Position numbers and translations under genes: made by a program
Notes under the pieces: generated by a model
Database searches by the model: none
Told to the model about the DNA's origin: nothing
Seen by the model: only the letters and a program-made list of their open reading frames with translations
NCBI GenBank assembly: GCA_900239685.1
Contig: OENT01000166.1
Span: 112,807 to 176,806 of the forward strand
Reading direction: 5' to 3'
From: Rotaria macrura
Lineage: Eukaryota > Rotifera > Eurotatoria > Philodinida > Philodinidae
Length of the DNA stretch: 64,000 nucleotides
Part shown: one piece after another, positions 13,875 to 25,739 of the stretch
Numbering within the stretch: position 1 is the first letter of the stretch
Layout of the letters: each line of letters opens with the position of its first letter

Positions 13875-16800
13875 TCAATGTTTCTTTTTTCTACTTGGTA
13901 AATCAAAAAAATCGATATTATCGACTTGTTCATCATCACTAAGAATAATATCATTGTCATGATCAATTTTCGATGTTGTCTAAAATACAGAAAAGACATT
14001 TCCATTCAGTACGAAAACTTCATAGAACTTTTCTATTTACAATTTTTTTCGATTTTTTGGATGATGTTGAAGGTATACGTGATTTATTGATATCTTCTAG
14101 AAGAGCGTTATAACAACTTTGAAGATTTTCTTTTCGTACAATCATCGAATCAGATTGAACAGATTGCTAGAATAGATTTTTTAAAATATTGTTGATCCAT
14201 CTATTACTATTTACTTTATGGAATGATTTCCCATCGAGTATTTTTGTATTTGATTTGTTGTTTAGAGATTTATTCTTTAATCCTTTTGCCTTTCTACTAT
14301 TATCATATTGATCATCAACAACAAGTGAAGCATATAGTATATGCATTAAATTACGTTGATCATCCGGCATATCATTATCAGCAGTTGGATCATTCGATGA
14401 TTCAATACTTTTACATGTCGACTAAATAGATACGAAAGAAAACAATAGGATCTTATGAAATTCAACTTCTTGTTTGATTTTCTTTTATGGTTGAGAAAAA
14501 TAAATCAGTAGAACATTTTGGCAACAATTGAATCCGTCGGTTTTTCTGCTTATCAGAGAAAACTATGTGTTTTTGAGATTATCTAGTTTATTCCTAGCAA
14601 AAAAAATGTACACTATGAAAATATTCATGGAAAATTAAAACGATTAGATGTTATCTTGAGGTTACTACGCATTGTAAAAGAAATTAGTCAAGAAAGAGCG
14701 TATCTGAATTATATCAAGATTTTCTTCATGGATTAGTTAATGTCTAAAAAAAACATGTGACTCATGTTTTTTCACTGAGTATTGATGTTCATTAGAAATT
14801 CATTGTATCATAAAGTTGATAATAGTTTCATATGAAAGTGTTAGGACATTTAAGTTATATGCGATTCCGATTTACGATTGATATTTCAAGTTGAAATAGA
14901 AAAATTCGCTCTTTGTTGATGTTTCTTGAGAAAATATTAAAGTGTGACTTTCTTTATTGTTATTATATCAATTCTAAATGAGTTTAGTGAGTGATGAGTA
15001 CGGGAAAACGATAAGCATGAAAAAAATGAAGTAGAGTATCGTTGTTTATCCTAGTTTCCTTATATATATATATGGCTATCGCTCCGTTGTTTTAATGTGC
15101 GTTGTCATTGGTTAGGTTTTCGTTTGCAATACAACGTTAACCGTAAAAAAACGCGCAGGAAATCATTCGATACTATCAATTGCTTTTAAGGTGCATCTAA
15201 CTGAACTGCATAGATCCGATTATTCAAATTGACAACGACTATTGAAGCAAGATTCCGTGAATTTGCACAGCAAAAGATACCGTTTCCGACTGGAACCCAT
15301 CGGAAAATGTCTGGAATTCAATGACCACATCGTTCATCTACTTTCTTGCTTCCAAGTACCTAGCATTCCCGATGTTTTCATTCGGGATCTGGTCTGTACT
15401 TCTCGATCTGGGTAGTTTATAATCAAAATGTTGTCCTGTACTCCAACATCGACATTTTCGGCAAGAAGAAATTTTTTTCGGAGAGAGCTCATCGGTTATA
15501 GGAGTATCGAATGTTCCAACGTTCTATATTGTTATGATACGAGAGATAGTAGATTGCATCTCTGTGCTTTTTTTCGTAGAATATTCGATATTTGTTCAAG
15601 TTCAATAATCACAAGACATTTACTTTTTGTCAAATTAATCAAATACTGATGTATTTTCTTATCCTGATTCTACGGTTCTCATTGTGAACAATTAACATCG
15701 ATACTTCCTTTTAAGATTTCATCGTCTACTAAACATAAAATCTTCTATGATAAAAATAATGCAAAAATTTGAAATTTTTCACGAGAACCTATTCTATTCG
15801 AGAACTAAATATCTCAATCAAAAATTGTTCATTCTTTCAGCAAACAAGAATTTCATGAAAATGAACGCAGTAGATCTCAACATCAATAAATCATACGTAC
15901 GAAATATATTTAGAGTATTTAGAACTTTTTTTGGATGTGATGGTTGTAAAAGAGTAAATTTTATATTCAGTACACTTGAGGTAGTGTTTTTTTTCTATTC
16001 TCCTCTGTATCGAGGTGATTTTTTTGTTCAAGGATGCTTTGTAATGTAATTTACAAACACATCCATTGAATTAAACATGACGAATCTCCCATATATTTCA
16101 GTTAATGATTATTGTTGAGAGATCAAATTTTTAAATGTCACATTTCTGTTCATTCGTATCTTTTGTTTATAAATTCCAATAGTCCAAGTGGTGAATTATG
16201 TTGTTTGTGTATTGTGGTTATACTCCAACAACATGAATAGTATCAAGTAACATCTTTCACAAGGATTACTAGGTTCATTTCCAAAAACGTATCTCAAAGA
16301 TATAACACTATTCATTAGTGTTTGAGATCATTTATATAACATTAAATGAGTTCATTATTCTAGATAAAATTTTGATTATGATTTATTTACAAATTAAAAT
16401 CAACAAAATCTTCAATTGATGAATAACAGTTTACTGCTAAAAATATACGATCATCATTCATGCAATTGAAACTATACTATGATTAAACCTTAGAGATAGA
16501 GAATATTCATGTAAAAAATTTCAGTCTAAATGCTGCAGACAAACGATCAGTTCGATAGGATGAATCATCGAAATAGATTGGTTCGAAATTTTCCAATCCT
16601 AACCTCTAACGCAATGCACAAGGTATCAATTCAAAAATAGTGAATACGTGCAAGAATTTCCTTTTGTCTCACTATTTGATTTGAATTGTACGATTGTTCA
16701 AATTATTGATGCGTATCTCGAGAAAGAAAAATATACCTTTGTTTCAGCTTCTTTTGATAACCATTCTCCACCAGTTACAACAACAGGTTTGACATGAGCA

Positions 16801-17460
16801 TAGTCTGTCTAGAGAAATATAGCCGAAAATGAAATGCCTTTTTGTTGTTCTAAAAAATGATTAACATGAGGAACTTACAACATCATTTTGTTCTTTAACT
16901 TGTTCACGTAATAACATAAGATCACTTTCATCGAAAAACATTTTTATCTTTTTCTGTGTTGTTAAAGTTTTAGAACTAGTCGGTAATTTAAAATCATCGA
17001 TAGTTGACGGTAATGTCGGAGGTATATTTGTATTCGTTCGTGTTTTAAACATATCTAATACATCAGTTGACTCTTCATGTTTTATTGGACGTCGAAATTT
17101 TTTTCGTGTATCACTATTAAAAACATCATCAATAGCTTGATTTTCATCATCATTCGTATTCTGACGTTTGATTTTACATGAGCCCAACAAAGTTTTACTG
17201 TCAGACTTTTTTATTGTACTTGTGGAAATTGATGATTCATTAAAATCAAAAACATCTTTCGATAATTGTTTGTTGGTATTGTTATTATTACTAGTAGTAG
17301 TATTGTTTGTACGACGACGTTTTGTTGAAATACTTGTTTCAAATAAATCATCGAATTCATCGTGATCATTTGTCGATACTTGATTTATACGAGTACGTTT
17401 ACTAGATCGAAGTGATGATGAATGGGAAAATAAGTCATCTAATTTTCGTTGGGTCATCAT
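13875..17460 (-). CDS. Nibrin/NBS1-like C-terminal region protein (FHA-BRCT half not found)
   Basis: Five minus-strand exons join in frame: 16879-17480 (coding from an ATG at 17460), 16737-16808, 14215-14421, 14041-14166 and 13875-13979. The product is about 363 residues. The first half is disordered, Ser/Thr/Asn-rich and basic, with repeated acidic-hydrophobic motifs (DEFDDLF, KDVFDF, IDDVF, DVLDMF). Next come PVVVTGGEWLSKEAETK and LYASLVVDDQ followed by GKSFHK, which resembles the MRE11-binding part of nibrin. The extreme C-terminus, an acidic stretch then DNIDFFDLPSRKKKH, resembles nibrin's ATM-binding tail (acidic, DLF-like, then a basic end). Nibrin works in the MRE11-RAD50-NBS1 double-strand-break complex. 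The assignment rests on motif resemblance only. The first exon has an acceptor-like TTTTTAG just upstream, implying an earlier exon, yet no FHA or BRCT coding sequence is visible up to the divergent gene at 18.7 kb. It may be truncated, or a different disordered nuclear protein. Confidence 0.5.
14422..16736 (-). other. Long intron of the nibrin-like gene
   Basis: A 2.3-kb interval between exons 16737-16808 and 14215-14421. Two open frames (15428-15649 and 15747-16049, plus strand) show no domain or splice support, and nothing else is recognised. Confidence 0.5.
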
Positions 17461-17731
17461 TAATTTAGAGACAAAAGAATCTAAAAATAAAGAACAATAG
17501 GTACACATGAATACGATTAACTTGAATTTATAATTAACAATAGACTAATCCTATTGTTTTTCTTTCTTTTATGATATTTTAATAGATACATAGGCGTGTT
17601 ATTTAGGTGTCACATTGCTATTAAAATACCAAGGTTTTTTGTCAATCACATCTATTATTGAAAAATGCTATCAATATGAATGTTTCGAGTTTTCTAAAAG
17701 TTGTTTTTAATTAGTATTTAAATTTTAGATT

Positions 17732-17931
17732 ATGGATGAATGCTATTACGCAAAATGTAAGTTAATTTGTTTTATTAGATATAATTGTTTAGAAAGTTTT
17801 TATTTTGCTTATTAATAATAAAATCGTAGATTTCTTTTCCAGATAGTCTAGTTGAAAGAAACAGTTATTCGAATTGGTTGTTCTTAGAAAGAATTCTATT
17901 GCAGAATCGAAAAATAAAATCTAATGAATAA
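17732..17931 (+). CDS. Possible two-exon micro-protein between divergent genes
   Basis: ATG at 17732, exon 17732-17756, an 86-base intron with a strong GTAAGT donor and a TTTCTTTTCCAG acceptor, then exon 17843-17931 ending in TAA. The spliced frame is 37 codons: MDECYYAKYS, then LVERNSYSNW, then a leucine/arginine-rich tail ending KIKSNE. A further in-frame upstream start (MNVSSFLK near 17674) is possible if a roughly 30-base intron is allowed. I do not recognise it. The evidence is the paired splice signals and frame continuity, which can coincide by chance in AT-rich DNA. It lies between the nibrin-like gene and PP2A-B56. Confidence 0.2.
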
Positions 17932-18534
17932 ACTTTTAAAAGCTGTATCCATTTTCCACCGAAATGCTATATACTACGGACTCTCTTGTATCGAGCGCCA
18001 CCTACGTTCATGTTCTGTTATAGTTTTCTAATGAATATATTAAACAATATTCAAAATAAAAAATTATACATTTCATAAAAATATGTAATTGAATTGAAAA
18101 TCATTAATTAAAAACGAGACAAAAAAAAACATGAACCTACTGAAAAAGAGAAACTCCAAGAAAGACATTATTTTTTACAGCTGGATCTCATTCGATGAGT
18201 TTCAAGGTATTCCTTATTCCGGTATAAAATGATTTATTCATTTTTGTCTAATCATCACTGATCTAAAGTAAAACGTAACCAAGGCAAAATCGATGTGTAT
18301 ATAAAAAACTTTTATATGATTTGCTAAATCAATGGTCCGATAAGAATCGACGAACAAATTCACCTTTTCTTTCATTTGTTGTTGTTTTTTGTTGTTTATT
18401 TGTCATAGATTATCATAGGTTTTTAGATGAGAATAACGTCTAGAAATTTAAATTTCTATTGACTTGTTATGATTGAAATTTGTTTATAAAAGCATATGTT
18501 TTTTTGGTGTGTTGAAAAACAATAAGAAATAATA

Positions 18535-18555
18535 ATATATATATATATATATATA
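18535..18555. repeat. (AT)n microsatellite upstream of PP2A-B56
   Basis: About ten AT units roughly 140 bases upstream of the PP2A-B56 start codon, with a second shorter AT run near 18591-18605. It could be promoter sequence or a simple repeat only. Confidence 0.8.
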
Positions 18556-18696
18556 ACGAAAACCGACCTATAACAACGAGATACATACAGATATATATAT
18601 ATATTTATTGATTAAATCAATTGTTATTTTTCCTCGTACATTGTTCGACCTATCGAGCTGAAGCGATTTTCAGACGCACTCACTCATCTGCGACAA

Positions 18697-21600
18697 ATGC
18701 CGTCGTCATCATCATCATCATCAAAAGATAAAGATAAAGACGCTAATAAGACAAAAAAGGTATATTTTAATAAATGAATTTCATCGATAGACTTTGATGA
18801 ACACGTTTTTTATTATTATCGTTTCGTTTTTCTTTTTCAGGCTACTGTAGTCACGAAAGCAAAAGGAAAAGATGAATCTGATGGAAAAACAACCGATGAT
18901 GTAAAAATTTTCAAAACATATGATTTAGAATCAAATCATTTTTATGAAATCTATTTTCTAGACAAAAGGAAAAGATTCGTCAACTGGTAAAACAACATCT
19001 TCGCTTGGTAATAGTGGAACAACTAAATCAACGTCACGTCCATCTAATTCTCATTCAACAACTCAACAATCTGATACAACTTTAGCGTCATCCCATCCAC
19101 CTCAAACACCATTAACGAAAGTTCAACCTATGACTGGTGTACCCAATATACGTAAAGATAATCGAAGAAATTCATCACGCTTTAATATATCAAAGAATCG
19201 TGAACTTGTTAAATTACCTTTATTAAAAGAAGCAGCTGCTCATGAACGTGAATCATTATTTGTACAAAAACTACAACAATGTTGTACTGTATTCGATTTT
19301 CAACTTGATCCACTATCGGATCTTAAATGGAAAGAAATAAAACGTGCTGCACTAAATGAAATGATCGATTATATAACATCAAATCGTGGTGTTATAACTG
19401 ATCCTATTTATCCGGAAGCTGTTAGAATGGTAAATATTAGTAAAATATGTTCTTTTTAGTTATGGATTGTATTTTCCTTGTTGTAGTTTTCTGTCAATCT
19501 ATTTCGAACATTGCCACCAATAAGTAATCCGACAGGTGCTGACTATGATCCGGAAGAAGATGAACCAAATCTTGAAGTTGCTTGGCCTCATTTGCAACTT
19601 GTCTACGATTTCTTTTTACGTTTTCTTGAATCACCAGATTTTCAACCAAATACAGGAAAAAGATATATTGATCAAAAATTTGTTCTCAACGTAACTTATC
19701 GATTATAGACAACATAGATGTTTCTAATTACTCTAGATCTTCGCTTATCTTTTTCTTTCAGTTACTTGACTTATTCGATAGTGAAGATCCACGTGAACGT
19801 GATTTTTTAAAAACAATTCTTCATCGCATTTATGGCAAATTTCTTGGTCTACGTGCTTATATACGAAAACAAATTAACAATACATTTTATAAGGTAACAA
19901 AAGACGAGAAACGTGACTACATGAAATGGATTCTACAATAGTCTAAGAACATAAAATCGATTGTTTTTATTAGCAATCGTAAAAAGAAAAGGAGCGAAAA
20001 GAACTTGAGCGATTCCTAAAATTTGATTATTTACATAAATTAACATCATTTCTTTTTTCGTTCCGAATAATATCATGTTGAATCAACATTTGCAGATAAA
20101 TATTTTTCTTCTCAATATATTTAATATAGAATGCTATTGTTTATTTTTGTTTCTGATTATTAACTATTAATAGAAAAAGAGAATTTTAATATATGTGAGC
20201 CGTGCCCCCTTTTTCTCGAGCAAAACAGATGTACTGAGTCAATATCAATACTAAATGCATGTTGACAACCATTATTGAGTTGTTTTTTTCTTGAATCTCT
20301 CATATTGATCTGTCATAGAAAAGTCGAATACAGTTTAGTACATATAATTTTTTTTTTAATGTAAAGAAATTCTCGATACGATTTATGTTTTTTTCTGTAT
20401 GATTTACATGAATTTTAAAATTCATGACATAATATTAAGCTGCTAGTTCAAAACATTAAGAACATACTTTATTTAAATGTAAACATGTTAATTTCGTTTA
20501 CTATTATGAGAAAAACTTAAGTTTGAAGGATGTCTTGAAGGATACTATGAAAGACACCTTCCGTAAGAAGACTACAATGTAACAACTTTGAAACAATCGA
20601 ATAACAAACAATGTTAACTAGAAAAACAAGTCGTTTTCTGAAATCTAGAAAAACCAGCGCTTCTCTATCGACATAATCTTTGATTTTATATAATGATAAT
20701 ATGCATGTATGTGCTCGAAAATCGATTCACATAATCAGTCATAGTCTCTCGATTTTTAATCACTTTGTTTTACATGATATCTGCTGGCAAAACGATGGTA
20801 CTAATTTCGAAAATTTTGACAAATGGTATTCGATAGGTTAATTAATGTAAAATGAATTTTTCTTCGATTATTTGAAAAGCAAAGACAGTCAACAGAAACC
20901 TATTTTACTTAATACGACAAAATATGAATTAGTTAGAGATTGTGTAAATCTTCGTACTAACAACTATGGTTTCTCGTTGAACGATTTTTGATGGTTTCTT
21001 TAAATAGAAATTTTTAATGCCATTTAAGAAATTCAAACAGTTAGTTTAGCTCGTTGAAATGAAAAATCATAATAGAATAGTGGCCGTATAGTATGTTGAT
21101 TCGATTATATGAAATTCATTCGTACTTGTACTTAGTTAATGTTTATCAGGAGGACACAGGAGTTTTACATCAAGCTGACCTTCTATTCAGGGTTACAGCT
21201 ATTGATAGCTACAGTGTAAAGATCGTATCGTTCGACAGGCTAGTTGTTATCTGAAAATGAACAGTAGACATTTTAATTCACATATTTCATTGTGCGAGAA
21301 AAAGCTAAAGAATTTTCTCATGAAATCAAATGTCATTTTTCTTCTAGTTTATCTATGAAACTGAACGACATAATGGTGTAGCTGAATTACTGGAAATTCT
21401 CGGAAGGTAAAGAACAATGAAATCATTTGAGGAAAAAAAACAATGGAAAACAACATGAATATTCTATTTAGTATTATCAATGGATTTGCATTACCGTTAA
21501 AAGAAGAACATAAAGTATTTTTAATTAAAGTTTTATTACCATTGCACAAAGTAAAAACGCTCAGTGTTTATCATCCACAATTGGCATATTGTATTGTGCA

Positions 21601-24600
21601 ATTTCTTGAAAAAGATCCTAGCCTAACTCAACCGGTATTCGAAAAGAAATTGTTTTCGTTCTATTTTTGACACTCATTTTCTTTTTCTAATTTCAAAAAA
21701 ACAAACTGAACATGTAAATAGGTGATAACGGGTTTATTGAAATATTGGCCAAAAACTCATAGTCCCAAAGAGGTTATGTTTCTCAACGAATTAGAAGAAA
21801 TTCTCGATGTTATCGAACCAGCTGAATTTCAAAAAGTCATGGTTCCTCTATTTAAACAACTTGCTAAATGTGTATCAAGTCCACATTTTCAAGTTAGTGT
21901 AACATCATTTTAATTTCATGACAAAGATTCTTTTTTTTTCCATATGATTAGGTTGCTGAGAGAGCACTTTACTATTGGAGTAATGAATATATAATGAGTT
22001 TAATAACAGAGAATGCTGCTGTTATTTTACCGATTATGTTTCCAGCTTTATATAAGAATACGAAAACACATTGGAATAAGTAAGCTTGTCTTGCTGATTG
22101 CTGTTGTAGAGAGATATTTATTATTTTTTTCTTTAAATAACAAAAAAACAACCAATAAACTAGAACAATTCATGGTTTGATATACAATGCATTAAAATTA
22201 TTCATGGAAATGAATCATAAACTATTCGACGAATGCTCACAGAAATATAAAATTGAAAAACAGAAAGAAAAAGAAAAACTACGTGATCGAGATACGGCAT
22301 GGATGAAAATTGAATCAAAAGCTAGACAAAATCCAAGTGTAAATCGAATTCAAATATTGACAAGAATTTATACGATGACTTCTTAAATGGTTTGTTTTTC
22401 ATTTGATTTTTAGTACAAAAATTTTGCTTCCAATCAACCGGAACTCTACCGGCCAACTGATAATGACGATGATGATGGTGCAGCTACGAATATAACAGCG
22501 AAAGAAATCGAGCAGGAAGCGAAGGAAGTAAGAATAAGGATTATGTCTGTTCGATTGACTCAACAAAGGACATCGTGTATTGTTCGATGTCACCTTATTC
22601 CATATTTTATTTTCGTTATGGATTAGATGAATGAGAGGAACATTTACTGAATTCGAGCTATTCGTGTTTTACTTATCGATCATACCAGAGATTTAATGAT
22701 TAGGAATCTATTTTTTCTATCGAACAGAATCCGAAACGTTTACTGATCTCGTCATTTTTCTTTTTCTTTACTGCTGCATCATATATTTATGAAATTTTCG
22801 TATGCTTCGTTCAAGGAAATTTGCACATAAGTTCAACACGAATAAAACTTCAAATCAATAACAGTTTTCAAGATCGAAATTATAGGAACTATCGAACAAA
22901 CTTTCTCATTATAGTAGCTAAACTACATCGTTTAGAATATGTATATATGGTATGTTTATTTCGATAAATATGAAAAAGATGTTTCTGTTTTGTCTGGACA
23001 GAAAACATTTGTAGATCCATTTCAAGCTCGTTCTGAAAAATAGACTTATTACTCTAAGCAATAGCAGTTTCTTTCACAAGAAAAGTATATTTTCATCAAA
23101 AACAAAACAACTGTTATTAACACTGCAATAATAAATATCCAGGATATCTATCGATTGAAAAGAATCAACTTCTCGTTCAAAAACTCTGAATAACTAAGAA
23201 GAAAACAGTTTAAATCAATTACATATTTCTTTTTGAATGATAATCAAATTGAGATGGTCTAATCATTGATATTCGAAATGGAGTAGATTGAATAAAGAAG
23301 CAATTGTCTGTTCAATGACAGAAAAACATAACATCAATGAATGTTATTCTGAATTTTAAACCGTGAGATTATTTTTAGTTATCTTATAGTAAGAGAATCA
23401 AGTCATCCTTTGAATTCTACCGAGGATTAAATAGCTCAATGTAAAAGATGCCGTTAAGTTTCTCTTACTGTCAGTAAACCTTGAAGTTGAAGTTTCTCAG
23501 CAGACTTTTCCATGAGGAAATGACTGACCGATGAACCAGATAAAATCAATAGAGGATTTTCTTAGTTTCAAACAAATTGCATTACGGACTGCACTGATCG
23601 CTAATAGTGAACAGTTTGATTAAAACTTCTTTACTATCCAATAAGTTCAACATTTCTGGTTTCATCTAGTTTTCTACGTTTTACAAATATTGTTTTCACT
23701 AATTGTGCAATGTATAGCCGTTGGATTCCATATTAAAAATCAATCGTGTTGTATTCTCTATTATACTAGATATGAATTGATTTTGATTGTAACAATGAAG
23801 AGAACTACTAACGTAAATCTTGTAGAAATGATCAGATAAAATAAAATGTTGTTAATCACAGAAAGAAAAACTGTTGCATTCTATTGATTTTGGAATATCG
23901 TTTTTTTATTGTTCTTTCATTGAGTGTTTGAGAAATATAATAGGAAAAGAGTTCATGAATAATAGAGACATGTTATTGACACACATTCTGTCATCAGATA
24001 TCAAAAGAGTCTGTTACAGAGAACGAGAGAGAAGTGGGTCCTCAATTCTACTACGATGTTTCAACGTTATCTCTTTGATATCGAACGAGATAGTATTCTA
24101 GAATATTATTGGATGTATTTATATTTGCGAGTTTCGTTAAGTCCATATCAGGAGTTTACAAAATGCAGTTTTACTTTGGCATCATCTTGAAAACGAAGAA
24201 AAGATTCGATAATGACTGATAGAAATGGTTCGTTGCACTAACACAAAATATAATCGTGAATTTACGTAGAAATTTCATTATGTAGAATTTTCTAATAGAA
24301 ATATGAGTGACACAAGAACTTCAACTCAATTAGTGTCTATTAATCTAATATAACGGTACCCGATGGCGTAAACATATAGGGCTAAGTCCTAACTGCTCTC
24401 TCTCTCTCTCTATCGACTGTCGAATTCTTAATTGCGCAATGTAGTAGTGCTAGTTGATATACAAAAGAATACTTGTCGAATATTGACAATCGCCTATATT
24501 ATTAACATTTAACATCCTTCCTTTCAAGATAACATTCCATGCATGAATCCCTAATTTCTAAAAGAATTTTCATACAGCCGATCATCTCTAAAACATATTG

Positions 24601-24910
24601 AAGTTAAAATATATTATAGACAATAGATATAAATTATAAACCTGTTCATTGTTCGATATTTGTTCTTGTCATAAAAATGATTCATTTGAAATAGTTAAAT
24701 TCAAAATGCGTATTTCAGTTTTTCAAATATTATTCTAATCAAATATAATTTCATTTTTAGGCAAGTCGTACAATGCAAAAAGGAAAACCAATGTTGAGAC
24801 GTAAAAGTGAATTACCTCACGATTATTCAGCATTAAATGCATTAGAAAAACATAAACGACCGAATGATTTTCTAAGCTCAGCAACAGAAGCTAATCCGAA
24901 TGCTCAATAG
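18697..24910 (+). CDS. PPP2R5: Serine/threonine protein phosphatase 2A, B56 (B') regulatory subunit
   Basis: Complete 12-exon gene: 18697-18759, 18841-18900, 18962-19429, 19487-19690, 19762-19893, 21348-21406, 21472-21634, 21722-21892, 21952-22079, 22164-22338, 22414-22527 and 24761-24910. These join in frame to 628 residues. The subunit directs the PP2A core (scaffold plus catalytic subunit) to substrates carrying LxxIxE-type motifs. Residues 1-97 are a low-complexity Ser/Lys/Thr head; the HEAT-like B56 core begins near residue 98 ([10 protein letters not shown]). Highly conserved blocks are [114 protein letters not shown] and [20 protein letters not shown]. The tail has [10 protein letters not shown], typical of the delta/gamma branch and NLS-like. 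Nine introns are 57-87 bases; two are 1,454 and 2,233 bases. The start was chosen as the first ATG giving an unbroken spliced frame. Confidence 0.97.
19894..21347 (+). other. Long PP2A-B56 intron 5
   Basis: 1.45-kb intron, AT-rich, with no gene or recognisable element inside. Confidence 0.7.
22528..24760 (+). other. Long PP2A-B56 intron 11
   Basis: 2.2-kb intron before the last coding exon. It includes a (CT)n run at about 24396-24411. No coding sequence was recognised; the frame at 23874-24101 has no splice or domain support. Confidence 0.7.
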
Positions 24911-25739
24911 ATGAACCATCGACAAGATTATCACATTGAAAAGACCAGAACGAAAAACATGAATACTTTTTTTTTCTTCTTTTTGAATTTGTCTAGCCAA
25001 AAGAATTCTTTTTTTTTTGTACAGAATCCAAGATACAAAAAAAAGACAAGACGAGAAGTTATAATTAAGTGAAATTTAACTTCTCTCTTAGGATTCGTGT
25101 TTGTTTTTCTTTCTTTCATTTTAATGTACGTCACCACATGTCTTTTTTTTTCTTTTTTTTTCTCGCTTGTATTTTTCTACGCACATATAGACGTCATGCT
25201 TTGTTCCTTTTTTCTTCTTTCCCATTTTTTTGCTCGAATAGGCGAAGCCAATAAGATTTACTTCTCTCTTTTTTTCTTATTCCAGCCTCTCCCCCCTTCC
25301 TCCTCTTTCTCCTCACACCTTCATTTAAAAAAAAAAGATTCTATCTTCTTTCATCGAACAATTGAATAATCAATCCTTTCCTTTTTTACTCGAAGAGAAA
25401 AAAATCAAAACAAAAACACAAAAAAAAACTATAAACTATGAAGATCTGTTATTGTCCGTGTGGCTTGTGTGATCATCTGCATTTGTTGCGTGCGTGTGTA
25501 ATACATTTTTTCAGCTTACATTTGCAAAACAAAAAGAAATAACATCAACATAAATCTTTTATTATAATGTTTATTCTTTTTCTTTTTGATTATAGATTTT
25601 ATTATCATCGTCCTATTGTCAGATTAAATATTTTTTAATGTCTCTGCGTTAAATAGAAGAAAAAATCGAGATTGTTGTTTTATTGATTTTTGGTTTTTTT
25701 TTCTGTTTCTTTGGTAATATTACGATTTACTTATTTATT
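24911..25739. other. Pyrimidine-rich spacer between PP2A-B56 and the SUZ-domain gene
   Basis: Contains the PP2A-B56 3' UTR and the promoter/5' UTR of the next gene. About 25,080-25,320 on the plus strand is strongly T/C-rich. The long open frames there are products of this composition, not genes. Confidence 0.6.

Noticed and set aside
16568..16600. GGTTCGAAATT as a possible tRNA B box
   Set aside because: No acceptor, D or anticodon stems can be drawn around it.
25069..25369. Two overlapping 60-90-codon plus-strand frames rich in Phe/Ser/Leu
   Set aside because: Produced by a T/C-rich tract in the spacer between PP2A-B56 and the SUZ-domain gene; no domain and no splice partner.
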